Positions 23,937 to 32,266 of a stretch of DNA of 48,201 bases are shown piece by piece; the stretch's first letter is position 1, and each line of letters starts with the position of its first letter. Origin of the DNA: Acidobacteriaceae bacterium (GTDB lineage Bacteria > Acidobacteriota > Terriglobia > Terriglobales > Acidobacteriaceae); contig JANXUR010000004.1 in assembly GCA_025356095.1 (NCBI GenBank), positions 1-48,201 of the forward strand. The letters run 5' to 3'. The position numbers were made by a program, and so were the translations under genes. The notes beneath the pieces are model-generated. The model had not been told where the DNA came from. It made no database searches and saw nothing but the letters and a program-made list of their open reading frames with translations.

Positions 23937-25853
23937 ATGAAGAATTCAACTGCTTTTTCCCGGAAGATGGCGGTATTGCTTGGGATGTTGCTGGGTTTGT
24001 TTGCCGTCGCGGCGGCACAGGTGAGTGTCTCCCCTACCACCCAGGCTTTCGGTAACGTCTCGGTGGGTAAGGTATCGTCCCTGTATACCTTTACGGTGAG
24101 CTATTCCGGCAAAGGTCAGGCCACGATAACTAACGTCGCTGTTACGCCCCCAGAGTATGTGTTGATTACCGGGCAAACCCCAGTCGTAGTGAATGGCGGG
24201 ATGGCAGCGCACTATCAAGTGCAGTTTCAACCGGACGTCGCGGGCAGCTTTAACGGCACCATGACGATCACGCTGGATAACGGGCAGTCGCCGCTGGTAG
24301 TGACCTTTACCGGCAACGGCACCAGCACGGCGGGTAAGATCACTTTAGATAAAACCAACATGGATTTTGGAGCAGTCCCAGTGGGATCCACAAGTGCTGC
24401 ACAGACTGTAACACTGACCAATACTGGGACGGCTGCGGTTACGGTAAACCCCGCCACTCTAAGCCCGATGGAGTTCATCCAGACCGGTGCCACCAAGAAG
24501 TTCACGCTTACGCCCGGGCAGTCTGACACGGTGATGGTTACGCTGAGCCCCGACCACATTGGTACTTATACCGGTACGCTTGACTTGCAGTATGCGACGC
24601 TATCTGACAACGGCGTTAGCCTGACGGGAAGCGGTGTAGCCGCCAGTGCATTCTCTATCGCCACGTTGGCGAACCTGCCCACTGGCACGCAGAGCGCTGC
24701 GTATTATGTTCCGCTACAAACGGCTGGGCCAGCGGGCACGGTGACATGGAGCTTGGTCAGCGGCTCGACGCTGCCACCCGGCCTCACGCTTTCTAGCAGC
24801 GGCATTTTGAGCGGCACCTTGAACGGTGCGGCGCTGACCACTTACAAGTTCGCACTTTCGGCGACGGACTCGATTACCAATTCTGCACCTCGACGCACCT
24901 ACTCGCTGGTGGTATCGGCAGCTACCGGCGCGAACTGCAATGATGATATGTTTTCTGCCACCGACGGTTCTGGCTTGTTGACGCCCTTGGATGCGCTAGG
25001 CACGGGCTTGTATCAGGGCTTCCAGGCGGGGCTGTACCCAGGCGGGGTCAACACACGGCCGGCATCTTTTGAGGCCTTTGGGGTAGCGCAGGCGAACGCC
25101 ATTCAAGCGCTCGATGGCAACGGGAACCCCAGCCCAACGGGCAAGTATGTACTGCTCGCCATCGGTTCTTCGACCGAGCAGAAGGAGATGCAGTCATTCT
25201 CCGCGTTCTTCGCAGCCGATCCATCAAAGAATCCGAAATTGGTATTTGTCAGCGGGGCGCAGGGCGGGGAGACGGTGGGCGAACTGATGTCGAGTACCAG
25301 TTCGTACTGGAACTCGATCATCAACAGCAGCCTGCCCTCAGCCGGCGCCACAGCCAATCAGGTGGTTGCGGTGGAACTGGAGGCGGTGGATTCACTCAGT
25401 TCTTCGTTTCCTGCGGATGCGCAGCAAATTCAAGGTGAGATTGAAACGGTGATGCAGATCGTTCTCACTAAATTTCCCAACACGAAGCTGATGTATCTTT
25501 CGCCGCGCATCTATGGCGGCTACTCCAACGGCATCGTCACCACGAATCCTGAGCCGTGGGCGTATGAAATTGGATTCGCCAACAAGTGGGTATTGGCTGA
25601 CCAGATCAACGGGGTGGCCTCGATTAACTACGATCCTGCGAAGGGACCAGTCCTGGCTCCGTGGGCGTCATGGGCCAACTACTACTGGACGAACGGTATG
25701 GTGCCAAATGCCGCCAACTTGCTCTACACCTGCCAGGACATTAATCCGGATGGTACTCATCCCAACATTGGGGGAAAGAACAAAGTAGCGCAAGCGCTGC
25801 TCAACTTCTTTAAGACCGATGTAACCGCGACGCCGTGGTTCTTGGCGCACTAG
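23937..25853 (+). CDS. secreted choice-of-anchor D / Ig-like protein with SGNH-like C-terminal domain
   Basis: A 638-residue exported protein. A signal peptide ends near residue 28 (...LFAVAAAQ). Two immunoglobulin-like 'choice-of-anchor D' domains follow (about 28-125 and 135-230), with TFGAVPVGSTSAAQTVTLTNTG-type strands. A He_PIG-like putative Ig domain (about 240-335) has GTVTWSLVSGSTLPPGLTLSSSGILSGTL. The C-terminal 300 residues resemble an SGNH/GDSL hydrolase: LLAIGSSTEQKEM (block I-like, Ser), MYLSPRIYGGYS, and DINPDGTHPNIGGKNKVAQALLNFF (Asp and His of the D-x-x-H pattern). Outer-surface or secreted. An ester substrate is possible, none is shown. It has its own promoter and leader, and a terminator after it. 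Confidence 0.8.
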   Translation: MKNSTAFSRKMAVLLGMLLGLFAVAAAQVSVSPTTQAFGNVSVGKVSSLYTFTVSYSGKGQATITNVAVTPPEYVLITGQTPVVVNGGMAAHYQVQFQPDVAGSFNGTMTITLDNGQSPLVVTFTGNGTSTAGKITLDKTNMDFGAVPVGSTSAAQTVTLTNTGTAAVTVNPATLSPMEFIQTGATKKFTLTPGQSDTVMVTLSPDHIGTYTGTLDLQYATLSDNGVSLTGSGVAASAFSIATLANLPTGTQSAAYYVPLQTAGPAGTVTWSLVSGSTLPPGLTLSSSGILSGTLNGAALTTYKFALSATDSITNSAPRRTYSLVVSAATGANCNDDMFSATDGSGLLTPLDALGTGLYQGFQAGLYPGGVNTRPASFEAFGVAQANAIQALDGNGNPSPTGKYVLLAIGSSTEQKEMQSFSAFFAADPSKNPKLVFVSGAQGGETVGELMSSTSSYWNSIINSSLPSAGATANQVVAVELEAVDSLSSSFPADAQQIQGEIETVMQIVLTKFPNTKLMYLSPRIYGGYSNGIVTTNPEPWAYEIGFANKWVLADQINGVASINYDPAKGPVLAPWASWANYYWTNGMVPNAANLLYTCQDINPDGTHPNIGGKNKVAQALLNFFKTDVTATPWFLAH

Positions 25854-25890
25854 AGCGCTTGGCGGGATTCGTGCTTTCAGGAACATGCAG

Positions 25891-25925
25891 GAAAACAAGG
25901 GGCGGAAGGTTCGCCCCTTGTTTTC
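25891..25925. terminator. strong bidirectional terminator
   Basis: A 14-bp perfect stem GAAAACAAGGGGCG/CGCCCCTTGTTTTC (25891-25904 and 25912-25925) with loop GAAGGTT. A/T-tracts on both sides allow termination of the rightward secreted protein and the leftward MerR gene. Confidence 0.9.
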
Positions 25926-25967
25926 TTGGGGCGTGGGAGTGATCGCAGCTTGGGAAATTTGTGAAAT

Positions 25968-26381
25968 CTAGCGCTTGGGCTTGAGTATGCCGAGGATAGC
26001 CTTGAGTTCGTGACGTAGAGGAGCCAGCGATGGTCGCGGCGTGCTGGGGAATGGGATCACCGGTTGCTGGGCTTCAGGTTTGCCTTCTTCGCGCAAGTGT
26101 TGGCGCGCGCCTGCGATCGTAAAGCCTTCGGCGTATAACAACTGCTTGATCCGCAACACACATTCGACATTCTTGCGGCGATACATGCGTTGCCCGGTTT
26201 CGCTCTTGTTGGGCCGCAATTGCGGAAACTCAGATTCCCAGAAACGCAAGACGTACGGCGGAAGAGCGCACAGTTTGGAGACCTCGCCAATCCTGAAATA
26301 GAGCTTATCCGGAATGTTGGTGCCGGGCTCAGCGCTGCGGCGCGCGTTTTTCGTTTTCGTGGTTTTCGCTTTGGCAGGCAT
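25968..26381 (-). CDS. MerR-family transcriptional regulator
   Basis: A 137-residue regulator with an N-terminal winged helix-turn-helix typical of MerR: YFRIGEVSKLCALPPYVLRFWESEFPQLRPNKSETGQRMYRRKNVECVLRIKQLLYAEGFTIAGAR. The C-terminal part is short and has no metal-binding Cys, so the ligand, if any, is unknown. I used the ATG at 26379-26381 (MPAKAKTT); a GTG at 26402 is also in frame. Lys-rich N-terminal arm before the DNA-binding domain. It is convergent with the secreted protein and lies next to the small Lys/Ala peptide gene. Confidence 0.88.
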   Translation of the reverse strand: MPAKAKTTKTKNARRSAEPGTNIPDKLYFRIGEVSKLCALPPYVLRFWESEFPQLRPNKSETGQRMYRRKNVECVLRIKQLLYAEGFTIAGARQHLREEGKPEAQQPVIPFPSTPRPSLAPLRHELKAILGILKPKR

Positions 26382-26510
26382 GGCGGTGGTCAACGGGGGC
26401 ACGATTCGAAAGCTTCGGCCACCAATTACTCTACTGCTGTTTCTAGCAAATTCAGCGCCAGACTACAACTGTGACCGGCACATCGGGGATATTTCTCTGC
26501 CAACGAATAA

Positions 26511-26531
26511 GGCCCCCGCGCAGCGGAGGCC
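26511..26531 (-). terminator. terminator of the Lys/Ala peptide gene
   Basis: On the minus strand GGCCTCCGC, loop TGC, GCGGGGGCC (nine pairs, one G-U), followed by TTATTCGTT. It lies 32 bases past the stop of the 27-codon gene. Confidence 0.7.
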
Positions 26532-26562
26532 CGAACTACACGCAAAGCCGAAGCTTGCGCTC

Positions 26563-26646
26563 TTAGTGCTTTTTCTTCGCAGCCAGCTTCTTCGCGGCGG
26601 GCTTCTTTGCAGCAGCCTTCTTGGCAGGTTTCTTAGCAGCAGCCAT
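26563..26646 (-). CDS. 27-residue Lys/Ala-rich peptide, histone H1-like
   Basis: A gene of 27 codons plus stop. The peptide has 11 Lys and nearly all the rest Ala/Pro (MAAAKKPAKKAAAKK..., ends KKKH), like the C-terminal tails of H1-type histones and bacterial H1-like proteins. It likely binds DNA or another polyanion electrostatically. Support for a real gene is strong for its size: GGAGGA seven bases before the ATG, a TTGACA-N17-CAAAAT promoter about 100 bases upstream, and a terminator just after the stop. No signal peptide. It is leftward, next to the MerR gene. It overlaps, on the other strand, only noise reading frames. The alternative is a longer protein in this region, which I see no evidence for. 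Confidence 0.75.
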   Translation of the reverse strand: MAAAKKPAKKAAAKKPAAKKLAAKKKH

Positions 26647-26752
26647 GGTGATTTCCTCCGTTGAGTTTTTTCCCTTGAGTTTGAGGCTTACCACTGCCTC
26701 TGCCGCACATCACTAGCGCAATCCCTAGGATGCACAACGTTTCTAATACAAC

Positions 26753-26781
26753 ATTTTGTGGTGGCGTGGCAACAATGTCAA
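26753..26781 (-). promoter_or_regulatory. sigma-70-type promoter for the Lys/Ala peptide gene
   Basis: On the minus strand TTGACA (plus-strand 26776-26781), exactly 17 bases, then CAAAAT (plus-strand 26753-26758). Start near 26746, giving a leader of about 100 bases. Confidence 0.7.
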
Positions 26782-26882
26782 TACCTATTTTTCCACAGGG
26801 TCGCTGCTAACCCGATGACTTCACGAAACTTTTTGCCCTTGACGGGCAGGGAGGTGGTTGTGCCTTACACTAAAATTCGCCG

Positions 26883-28652
26883 ATGAGTTCCGTACGCAAG
26901 CCGAAATTGCTTGGACGCCGCGATGAGAACCTTCGCGTGGGGGCCGCTGCGGGCCTTGCCGGGTTCGACCCCATTGAACTCGAAGTCTTCAAAAGCCTTT
27001 TTCACTCGATTGCAGAAGAGATGGGCGCGGCTCTGCGACGGACTGCGTTCTCACCCAACATCAAGGAGCGGCGGGACTACTCTTGCGCGGTGTTTGACGC
27101 TGCTGGGCGCGCGGTTGCCATGGGGGATCACATGCCCGTGCATCTCGGCTCTATGCCGATGTCGGTCGAAGCGGCGATTGGCGAACTGACTCTGAAGCCC
27201 GGCGATGTGGCGATTCTGAACGATCCTTTTTGTGGCGGAACGCATTTGCCGGATATCACACTGGTGGCTCCGGTGTTTGTGGACGGCAAGAAAGAATCGC
27301 GCGTGGCAGCGAAATCGCGCGCGTCGCGCACACCCGGCGATGCTGAAGACCGCCAGCCAGATTTCTATGTAGCCAGCCGTGCGCATCACGCCGATGTGGG
27401 CGGTACCTTTGCTGGTTCCATGGGGTTGTGTACGGAGATTTTTCAAGAAGGCATTCGCATTCCGCCGATCAAGTTGGTGAAGCGTGGCGAGATGCAGCGC
27501 GGTGTGCTGGCTCTAATTCTGCGCAACGTTCGCACGCCGCGTGAGCGGGAAGGTGACCTTGGCGCACAACTCGCGTCATGCCACACCGGTGCGGAGCGCT
27601 TGCGCCAAGCCTGCGCGCGGTATGGTTTGCCGCGGGTGCAGCGCGCGTGTGCTGAGTTGCAGGATTACTCTGAGCGGCTGATGCGAGCACTCTTGGGCGG
27701 ATTGCCTGCGGGCGAGTATGAGGCGGAAGATTTTTTAGACGATGATGCTGCGGGCGGCTCGCCGGTGAGGCTGGCGGTAAAAGTCACGGTGAATTCTGGC
27801 GGAAAGCGCGTGGCTGCGAAGGCTCGCAACTCCAACGCGCCGCTCGTGACTGTGGATTTTAGTGGATGCGCGCCGCAAGTGGCGGGCGCGATCAATGCGG
27901 TGGAGGCGATAGCATATTCGGCGTGCTTCTATGTTTTCCGCTGCCTGCTGCGTGAGGATGTACCCGCGACCGCAGGGCTGATGCGGCCGATTCGGGTGAT
28001 CACGCGCAAGGGTACGGTTGTGGATGCGCAACCCCCGGCGGCGGTGGCGGGTGGGAATGTGGAAACCTCGCAGCGCATTACCGATGTGCTGCTGCGCGCG
28101 CTGGCAAAAGTCGCGCCAGACCGCGTGCCTGCGGCGGCCTCGGGCACGATGAACAATTTGACAATCGGCGGCATGGATGCGCGGTTTGCTGCGAGGGGCG
28201 AATCAGGTGAACCGTTTGCCTACTATGAAACCATAGCGGGCGGCATGGGAGCGCGGCCCGGTAAAGATGGAGTCTCGGGTGTGCACACCCACATGACGAA
28301 TTCGCTGAATACCCCCGCCGAGGCGCTGGAATATGCGTATCCGTTGCGGGTGACGCGGTATTCGTTGCGGCAAGGCAGTGGAGGCGCGGGCAAGTATCGC
28401 GGCGGCGACGGGATTGTACGCGAGATTGAACTTCTAGCCGACGCGCAAGTGACGTTGCTGGCCGAGCGCCGAAAGTTTTCGCCGTATGGCTTAGCGGGCG
28501 GCGGCGACGGCGCGGTGGGCAAGGCAGGCATCGTCCACACCAATGGCCGGGTGGAGGAGATGCCGGGCAAGTTCAGTCATCAGCTTCGGAAGGGCGATAA
28601 GATTCGGATTGAGTCGCCCGGTGGCGGCGGGTGGGGAAAGCCGTCGAGCTGA
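26883..28652 (+). CDS. hyuB: hydantoinase B / oxoprolinase family protein (HyuB-like)
   Basis: A 589-residue protein with the HyuB fold signs: IELEVFKSLFHSIAEEMGAALRRTAFSPNIKERRDYSCAVFDAAG at the N-terminus, HMPVHLGSMPMSVEAAIG, LNDPFCGGTHLPDITLVAPVF and RSGSGGAGKYRGGDGIVREIELL-type residues (QGSGGAGKYRGGDG) near the end. HyuB normally works with HyuA, an ATP-using partner, to hydrolyse hydantoins or 5-oxoproline. No HyuA gene is adjacent, which is unusual. About ten extra residues precede the conserved start. No Shine-Dalgarno is visible. The stop is 47 bases before the next gene. Confidence 0.88.
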   Translation: MSSVRKPKLLGRRDENLRVGAAAGLAGFDPIELEVFKSLFHSIAEEMGAALRRTAFSPNIKERRDYSCAVFDAAGRAVAMGDHMPVHLGSMPMSVEAAIGELTLKPGDVAILNDPFCGGTHLPDITLVAPVFVDGKKESRVAAKSRASRTPGDAEDRQPDFYVASRAHHADVGGTFAGSMGLCTEIFQEGIRIPPIKLVKRGEMQRGVLALILRNVRTPREREGDLGAQLASCHTGAERLRQACARYGLPRVQRACAELQDYSERLMRALLGGLPAGEYEAEDFLDDDAAGGSPVRLAVKVTVNSGGKRVAAKARNSNAPLVTVDFSGCAPQVAGAINAVEAIAYSACFYVFRCLLREDVPATAGLMRPIRVITRKGTVVDAQPPAAVAGGNVETSQRITDVLLRALAKVAPDRVPAAASGTMNNLTIGGMDARFAARGESGEPFAYYETIAGGMGARPGKDGVSGVHTHMTNSLNTPAEALEYAYPLRVTRYSLRQGSGGAGKYRGGDGIVREIELLADAQVTLLAERRKFSPYGLAGGGDGAVGKAGIVHTNGRVEEMPGKFSHQLRKGDKIRIESPGGGGWGKPSS

Positions 28653-28699
28653 ATAGCCGGGAGCATTTCTGTGTTGGTAGAATCCTCGGGAGGCGCAAA

Positions 28700-29218
28700 A
28701 TGGACAATATTAATCTCGATAACCTTTCGGTTTCAGAACTTCTCGGCCTCTTCGTTCGGATCCTTCAGGTTCTCAAGGAACGCAAAGTCGTTCGCAGTAC
28801 CAACAATCCAGTCGCGGACTATGCAGAATACCTGGCAATTGAGGCTCTAGGACTTAAGCCTGCTCCGAAGTCCACGAAAGGCTTCGATGCAACGGATAGC
28901 AATGGGGTCAAGTACGAGGTTAAGGGCCGTCGCCCAACGCAGGCGAACAAGTCTCGCATGTTGAGTGCTATCCGCGATTGCGACGCAGGACACTTCAACT
29001 TTCTGGTCGGGGTGCTCTTTAACGAAGACTTCAGTTTTGATAGGGCTTGCGTTGTTCCCTTCAATGTTGTGCAAACGACAGCCAGATATAGAAAGCATGT
29101 GAACGCGCACATCCTTGAGTTGAAGGACGCCCTTTGGCAGGTAGAGGGCGTTAGAGACATAAGTGCTGAGGTTCGAGGAGTGATCGCTCGAGATCAGGGG
29201 GTAAAGAATGCGCGATGA
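28700..29218 (+). CDS. PD-(D/E)XK nuclease-like protein (DUF6998-type)
   Basis: A 172-residue small protein. Possible nuclease core: Glu43 (DYAEYL), Asp63 (KGFDATDSNG) and Glu73-Val-Lys75 (YEVKGRRP), the E...D...ExK order of PD-(D/E)XK restriction-endonuclease-like folds. The N-terminal part has SVSELLGLFVRILQVLKERKVVRSTNNPVADYAE, which I recall from small proteins of unknown function near restriction systems. The start at 28700 is fixed by GGGAGG six to seven bases upstream; codons before it belong to the end of hyuB. The stop overlaps the next ATG by 11 bases. Substrate and role not known. Confidence 0.65.
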   Translation: MDNINLDNLSVSELLGLFVRILQVLKERKVVRSTNNPVADYAEYLAIEALGLKPAPKSTKGFDATDSNGVKYEVKGRRPTQANKSRMLSAIRDCDAGHFNFLVGVLFNEDFSFDRACVVPFNVVQTTARYRKHVNAHILELKDALWQVEGVRDISAEVRGVIARDQGVKNAR

Positions 29219-29840
29219 CCCTACGTACATCGCAGCTGCGTTTCTCGACGAAGTGGGCCGCAGCTATCGCGCGCACAAGCGCATGGCGGAAGCTGCCATG
29301 GCGCAGGTGGCGGATGATAGGTTCTTCAAGCTTCTGGATGCCGAATCAAACAGCCTGGCGCTGCTGGTGAAGCACATTGCTGGCAATCTGCGCTCGCGCT
29401 TCACAGACTTCGGCACCAGCGACGGCGAAAAGCCCGACCGCCATCGTGACAATGAATTCATCATCGTGGAAGCGGACACGCGCGAAGTTTTGATGCAGCG
29501 CTGGGATGAAGGTTGGGGACTGCTCTTCGCAGCTATTGGTACGATGCAGCCGACGGACCTCACCCGCACTGTGACCATTCGCCACGAACCGCATACCATT
29601 CTGCAGGCTGTCAACCGCTCGCTCAATCACATCGTCTATCACGTAGGCCAAATTGTGTTTCTGGCCAAGCATCTGCGTGCTGAAGGGGCTGGCTGGCAGA
29701 CGCTTAGTGTGCCACGCGGCCAGTCCGAAGAATTTAACGCCAAGATGTCCGAAAAGCTGTCCGCCAAATTCAGAACGCCCACCACGCCCACACAGCCCGG
29801 TGAACTTTCAAGAAAAGACTATTCAGGAGAAACCAAGTGA
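29208..29840 (+). CDS. DinB-like / DUF1572 protein
   Basis: A 210-residue four-helix-bundle protein. Possible metal ligands are the His residues in LVKHIAGNL, LNHIVYHVGQIVFLAKHL near residue 145, as in DinB-like folds. Members include thiol transferases using bacillithiol or mycothiol, but DUF1572 members lack a known reaction. The gene starts inside the end of the nuclease-like gene and its stop overlaps the next start (GTGA at 29837). Cytoplasmic, no signal peptide. The C-terminal 40 residues are polar and disordered. Confidence 0.82.
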   Translation: MRDDPTYIAAAFLDEVGRSYRAHKRMAEAAMAQVADDRFFKLLDAESNSLALLVKHIAGNLRSRFTDFGTSDGEKPDRHRDNEFIIVEADTREVLMQRWDEGWGLLFAAIGTMQPTDLTRTVTIRHEPHTILQAVNRSLNHIVYHVGQIVFLAKHLRAEGAGWQTLSVPRGQSEEFNAKMSEKLSAKFRTPTTPTQPGELSRKDYSGETK

Positions 29841-30967
29841 GTTGCTGTCACCGTCTGCTGAACCTGCCCGCCTCGATTCTTGTCACCGTCATGGCCGTCT
29901 TGGTGTTTTCGTTTGGTGTTGCCGCGCAAGCACCGCCGCCTCCGCCTGCGGGTGCCACCGCTGGCCAGGTCTTTAAGAACGTGATGGTGCTGAAGGATAC
30001 TCCTGCCGATCAGTTCATTCCGGCGATGCAGTTTATGGCGTCGTCGTTGGGCACCACCTGCGATACCTGCCACATGCAAGGTGCGCCCGAGAAAGACGAC
30101 AAAGACGAAAAGAAAGCCGCCCGCAAGATGATGGAGATGATGTTTGCCATCAACAAGATGAACTTCGAGGGCGAGCGCAACGTCACTTGCTACACCTGCC
30201 ACGTGGGTTCGTTGCGCCCCGGCGTTACCCCACCCGTCGCAGGTGATGATGCAGCCGCGGCGCATCCTGAGCGCGACAAGAACGCCCCGGCCGCCGATGC
30301 AGTCTTTGCGCGCTACATCCAAGCGCTGGGCGGCGAGGCGGCGATTCGCAAAACCAACTCGCGCGTGATGCACGGGCAAATGGAAATGGCCAACGGCATA
30401 AAGACCGCGATGGACGTGTATGCTGTCGCGCCTAACAAGCGCGCGGCGGTGGTCAAGTTCCCAGACGGTGAAAGCGCGACCGTTTTTGACGGCGAGCGCG
30501 GATTCCTGACCAGTCGCCACGGAGTGCGTCCGGTGACCGGCGGTGAATTGGAGGCGCAGCAGCTGGATGGAGACTTTTATTTTTCGCTGCGGCTGAAGGA
30601 CATTTTCCCCAAGACACGTGTTTTTGGCTTGGAAAAAGTGAATGGCCAGCCCGCGCGATTGGTGGTGGGAGTGCGTGAAGGCAAACCCCCGGTCCGGCTG
30701 TACTTTGCGGAAGACAGCGGCCTACTTGTCCGCATGGTGCGCTATGTGGAGACTCCGCTGGGCCGCAACGCTACTCAGGTGGACTACGCCGACTTCCGTG
30801 AGTTGAACGGTGCCAAGGTGCCCTTCCAGTGGACTATTGCGCGGCCCAACGGCGCCTTCACCGTGAAACTCGACAAGGTAGAAGCCAACGCAGCAGTAGA
30901 CGAGAAGCGCTTTGTGATGCCAGCGACGCCCCCGGGAATGGGCGACGGGCCGCCAAAGCATTATTAG
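29837..30967 (+). CDS. diheme c-type cytochrome of the reaction-centre cytochrome family
   Basis: A 376-residue exported protein. A signal segment ends near residue 31. Two haem-binding motifs, CDTCH (75-79) and CYTCH (118-122), lie in an N-terminal domain of about 95 residues that resembles the tetrahaem reaction-centre cytochrome subunit, here with half the haems. The next 230 residues form an unrecognised beta-rich domain with ALGGEAAIRKTNSRVMHGQME, similar to LolA-like/DUF proteins. Electron transfer in the periplasm is likely, partner unknown. Start GTG at 29837 overlaps the DinB stop by four bases, so it is coupled. Confidence 0.85.
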   Translation: MSCCHRLLNLPASILVTVMAVLVFSFGVAAQAPPPPPAGATAGQVFKNVMVLKDTPADQFIPAMQFMASSLGTTCDTCHMQGAPEKDDKDEKKAARKMMEMMFAINKMNFEGERNVTCYTCHVGSLRPGVTPPVAGDDAAAAHPERDKNAPAADAVFARYIQALGGEAAIRKTNSRVMHGQMEMANGIKTAMDVYAVAPNKRAAVVKFPDGESATVFDGERGFLTSRHGVRPVTGGELEAQQLDGDFYFSLRLKDIFPKTRVFGLEKVNGQPARLVVGVREGKPPVRLYFAEDSGLLVRMVRYVETPLGRNATQVDYADFRELNGAKVPFQWTIARPNGAFTVKLDKVEANAAVDEKRFVMPATPPGMGDGPPKHY

Positions 30968-30999
30968 GTGAGAAGTGCACAAGGGTAGTACGGAACAGA

Positions 31000-31039
31000 G
31001 GGCTGGCCGGTGCTACACTAAGTAGTTTTCGGCCAGCCC
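31000..31039. promoter_or_regulatory. long inverted repeat upstream of tdh
   Basis: GGGCTGGCCG (31000-31009) pairs with CGGCCAGCCC (31030-31039). The 20-base loop itself contains CTAC/GTAG, so a stacked hairpin can form. It lies between the cytochrome stop and tdh; a terminator, attenuator or operator are all possible. No U-tract follows. Confidence 0.6.
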
Positions 31040-31091
31040 ATTTCGGGTGGCCTCATTTGTTGCGAATTCATACCGGTTCAGGAGCGCCCTT

Positions 31092-32156
31092 ATGTCCTAT
31101 CCAGCAGCCAAGACCATGCAGGTGGTGCGCAAGTCCACCGCTGCCGCAGGCAGTGAAATTTGCCAAGTTCCAATCCCCACTATCGGCCACACTGATGTGC
31201 TGGTGCGGGTGAAGGTGGCGTCGGTTTGCGGTACGGATCTGCATATCTACAACTGGGATTCGTGGGCGCAGCGCCGCATCAAGCCGCCGCTGGTGCCGGG
31301 TCACGAGTTTTGTGGCGAAGTGGTGGCAGTCGGGAGCGAAGTAACCAGCGTGAAGGAAGGAGACTTTGTCTCCGCCGAGATGCACGTGAATTGCGGCAAG
31401 TGCCTGCAGTGCCGTACCGGTGAAGCGCACATCTGCCAGAATGTGAAGATTATCGGCATTGACGAAGATGGCGCGTTTGCCGAATTTGTGAAGATACCGG
31501 AATCGAACATCTGGAAGCTCGACCCGGCGATTCCCGAAGAATACGCATCCATTCTGGATCCGCTGGGGAACGCGGTGCATACGGTGCTGGCGGGTGAAAT
31601 TGCCGGTAAGACGGTGGCGATTACCGGCTGTGGACCGATTGGTTTGTTCTGCATTGCGGTAGCCAGGGCAGTGGGTGCTTCCACTGTTTTCGCGCTGGAG
31701 ATTAACGAACACCGCCGCAAGCTGGCGAGCGAGATGCATGCCGACTATGTGCTCGACCCCACGACGCAAGATGTCCGCGGCATCATTAAAGAAGCTACCG
31801 GCGGACAAGGCGTGGATGTAGTGCTGGAGATGGCGGGCCATCCGGACGCGATTCGCCTGGGCTTTGATGTTGTGCGCTCGGGCGGCAGGGTATCGTTGCT
31901 GGGGCTGACCTCCAAGCCAGTTTCGCTCAATTTCAGCGAAGACATCATCTTCAAAGGGTTGACGATTCAGGGCATCAATGGGCGTCGCATGTACCAGACG
32001 TGGTACCAGATGACCTCGCTGCTGAAGACGGGCAAGCTGGACCTGCATCCGGCGATTACAGACCGCATTCCCATGACCGATTTTGCCAAAGGCATGGAGC
32101 GGCTACGGACGGGCGAAGCCAGCAAGATTTTGCTGTATCCGAATGGGGTGAAGTAG
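31092..32156 (+). CDS. tdh: L-threonine 3-dehydrogenase
   Basis: A 354-residue zinc MDR enzyme that oxidises L-threonine to 2-amino-3-oxobutyrate with NAD. Catalytic zinc ligands Cys46 (VCGTDLHIY), His71-Glu72 (PGHEF) and structural cysteines 101, 104, 107 and 115 are all present. ITGCGPIGLFCIAVARAVGA is the Rossmann motif, and the GINGRRMYQTWYQM stretch is typical of Tdh. The start at 31092 has CAGGAG about 8 bases upstream. It resembles but is not a paralogue copy of the dehydrogenase at 3510. Lone gene behind an inverted repeat. Confidence 0.92.
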   Translation: MSYPAAKTMQVVRKSTAAAGSEICQVPIPTIGHTDVLVRVKVASVCGTDLHIYNWDSWAQRRIKPPLVPGHEFCGEVVAVGSEVTSVKEGDFVSAEMHVNCGKCLQCRTGEAHICQNVKIIGIDEDGAFAEFVKIPESNIWKLDPAIPEEYASILDPLGNAVHTVLAGEIAGKTVAITGCGPIGLFCIAVARAVGASTVFALEINEHRRKLASEMHADYVLDPTTQDVRGIIKEATGGQGVDVVLEMAGHPDAIRLGFDVVRSGGRVSLLGLTSKPVSLNFSEDIIFKGLTIQGINGRRMYQTWYQMTSLLKTGKLDLHPAITDRIPMTDFAKGMERLRTGEASKILLYPNGVK

Positions 32157-32266
32157 ACGGAACGCGGTAGAAATCTTGACCAAACGAATGTTTGGGATGA
32201 CCCTCGTTAACTAACAGAACCGCTTTCCGTCAGACTTAGCTAAGGCGGGCCTTGTCAACGACCCTG

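Noticed and set aside
26314-26664. 116-codon plus-strand frame overlapping the Lys/Ala peptide
   Set aside because: No start signal and low-complexity Leu/Ser/Arg; it is the shadow of the minus-strand gene.
31068-32048. 326-codon frame on the minus strand opposite tdh
   Set aside because: Shadow of the GC-rich tdh gene; His/Gln-rich with no fold sign.
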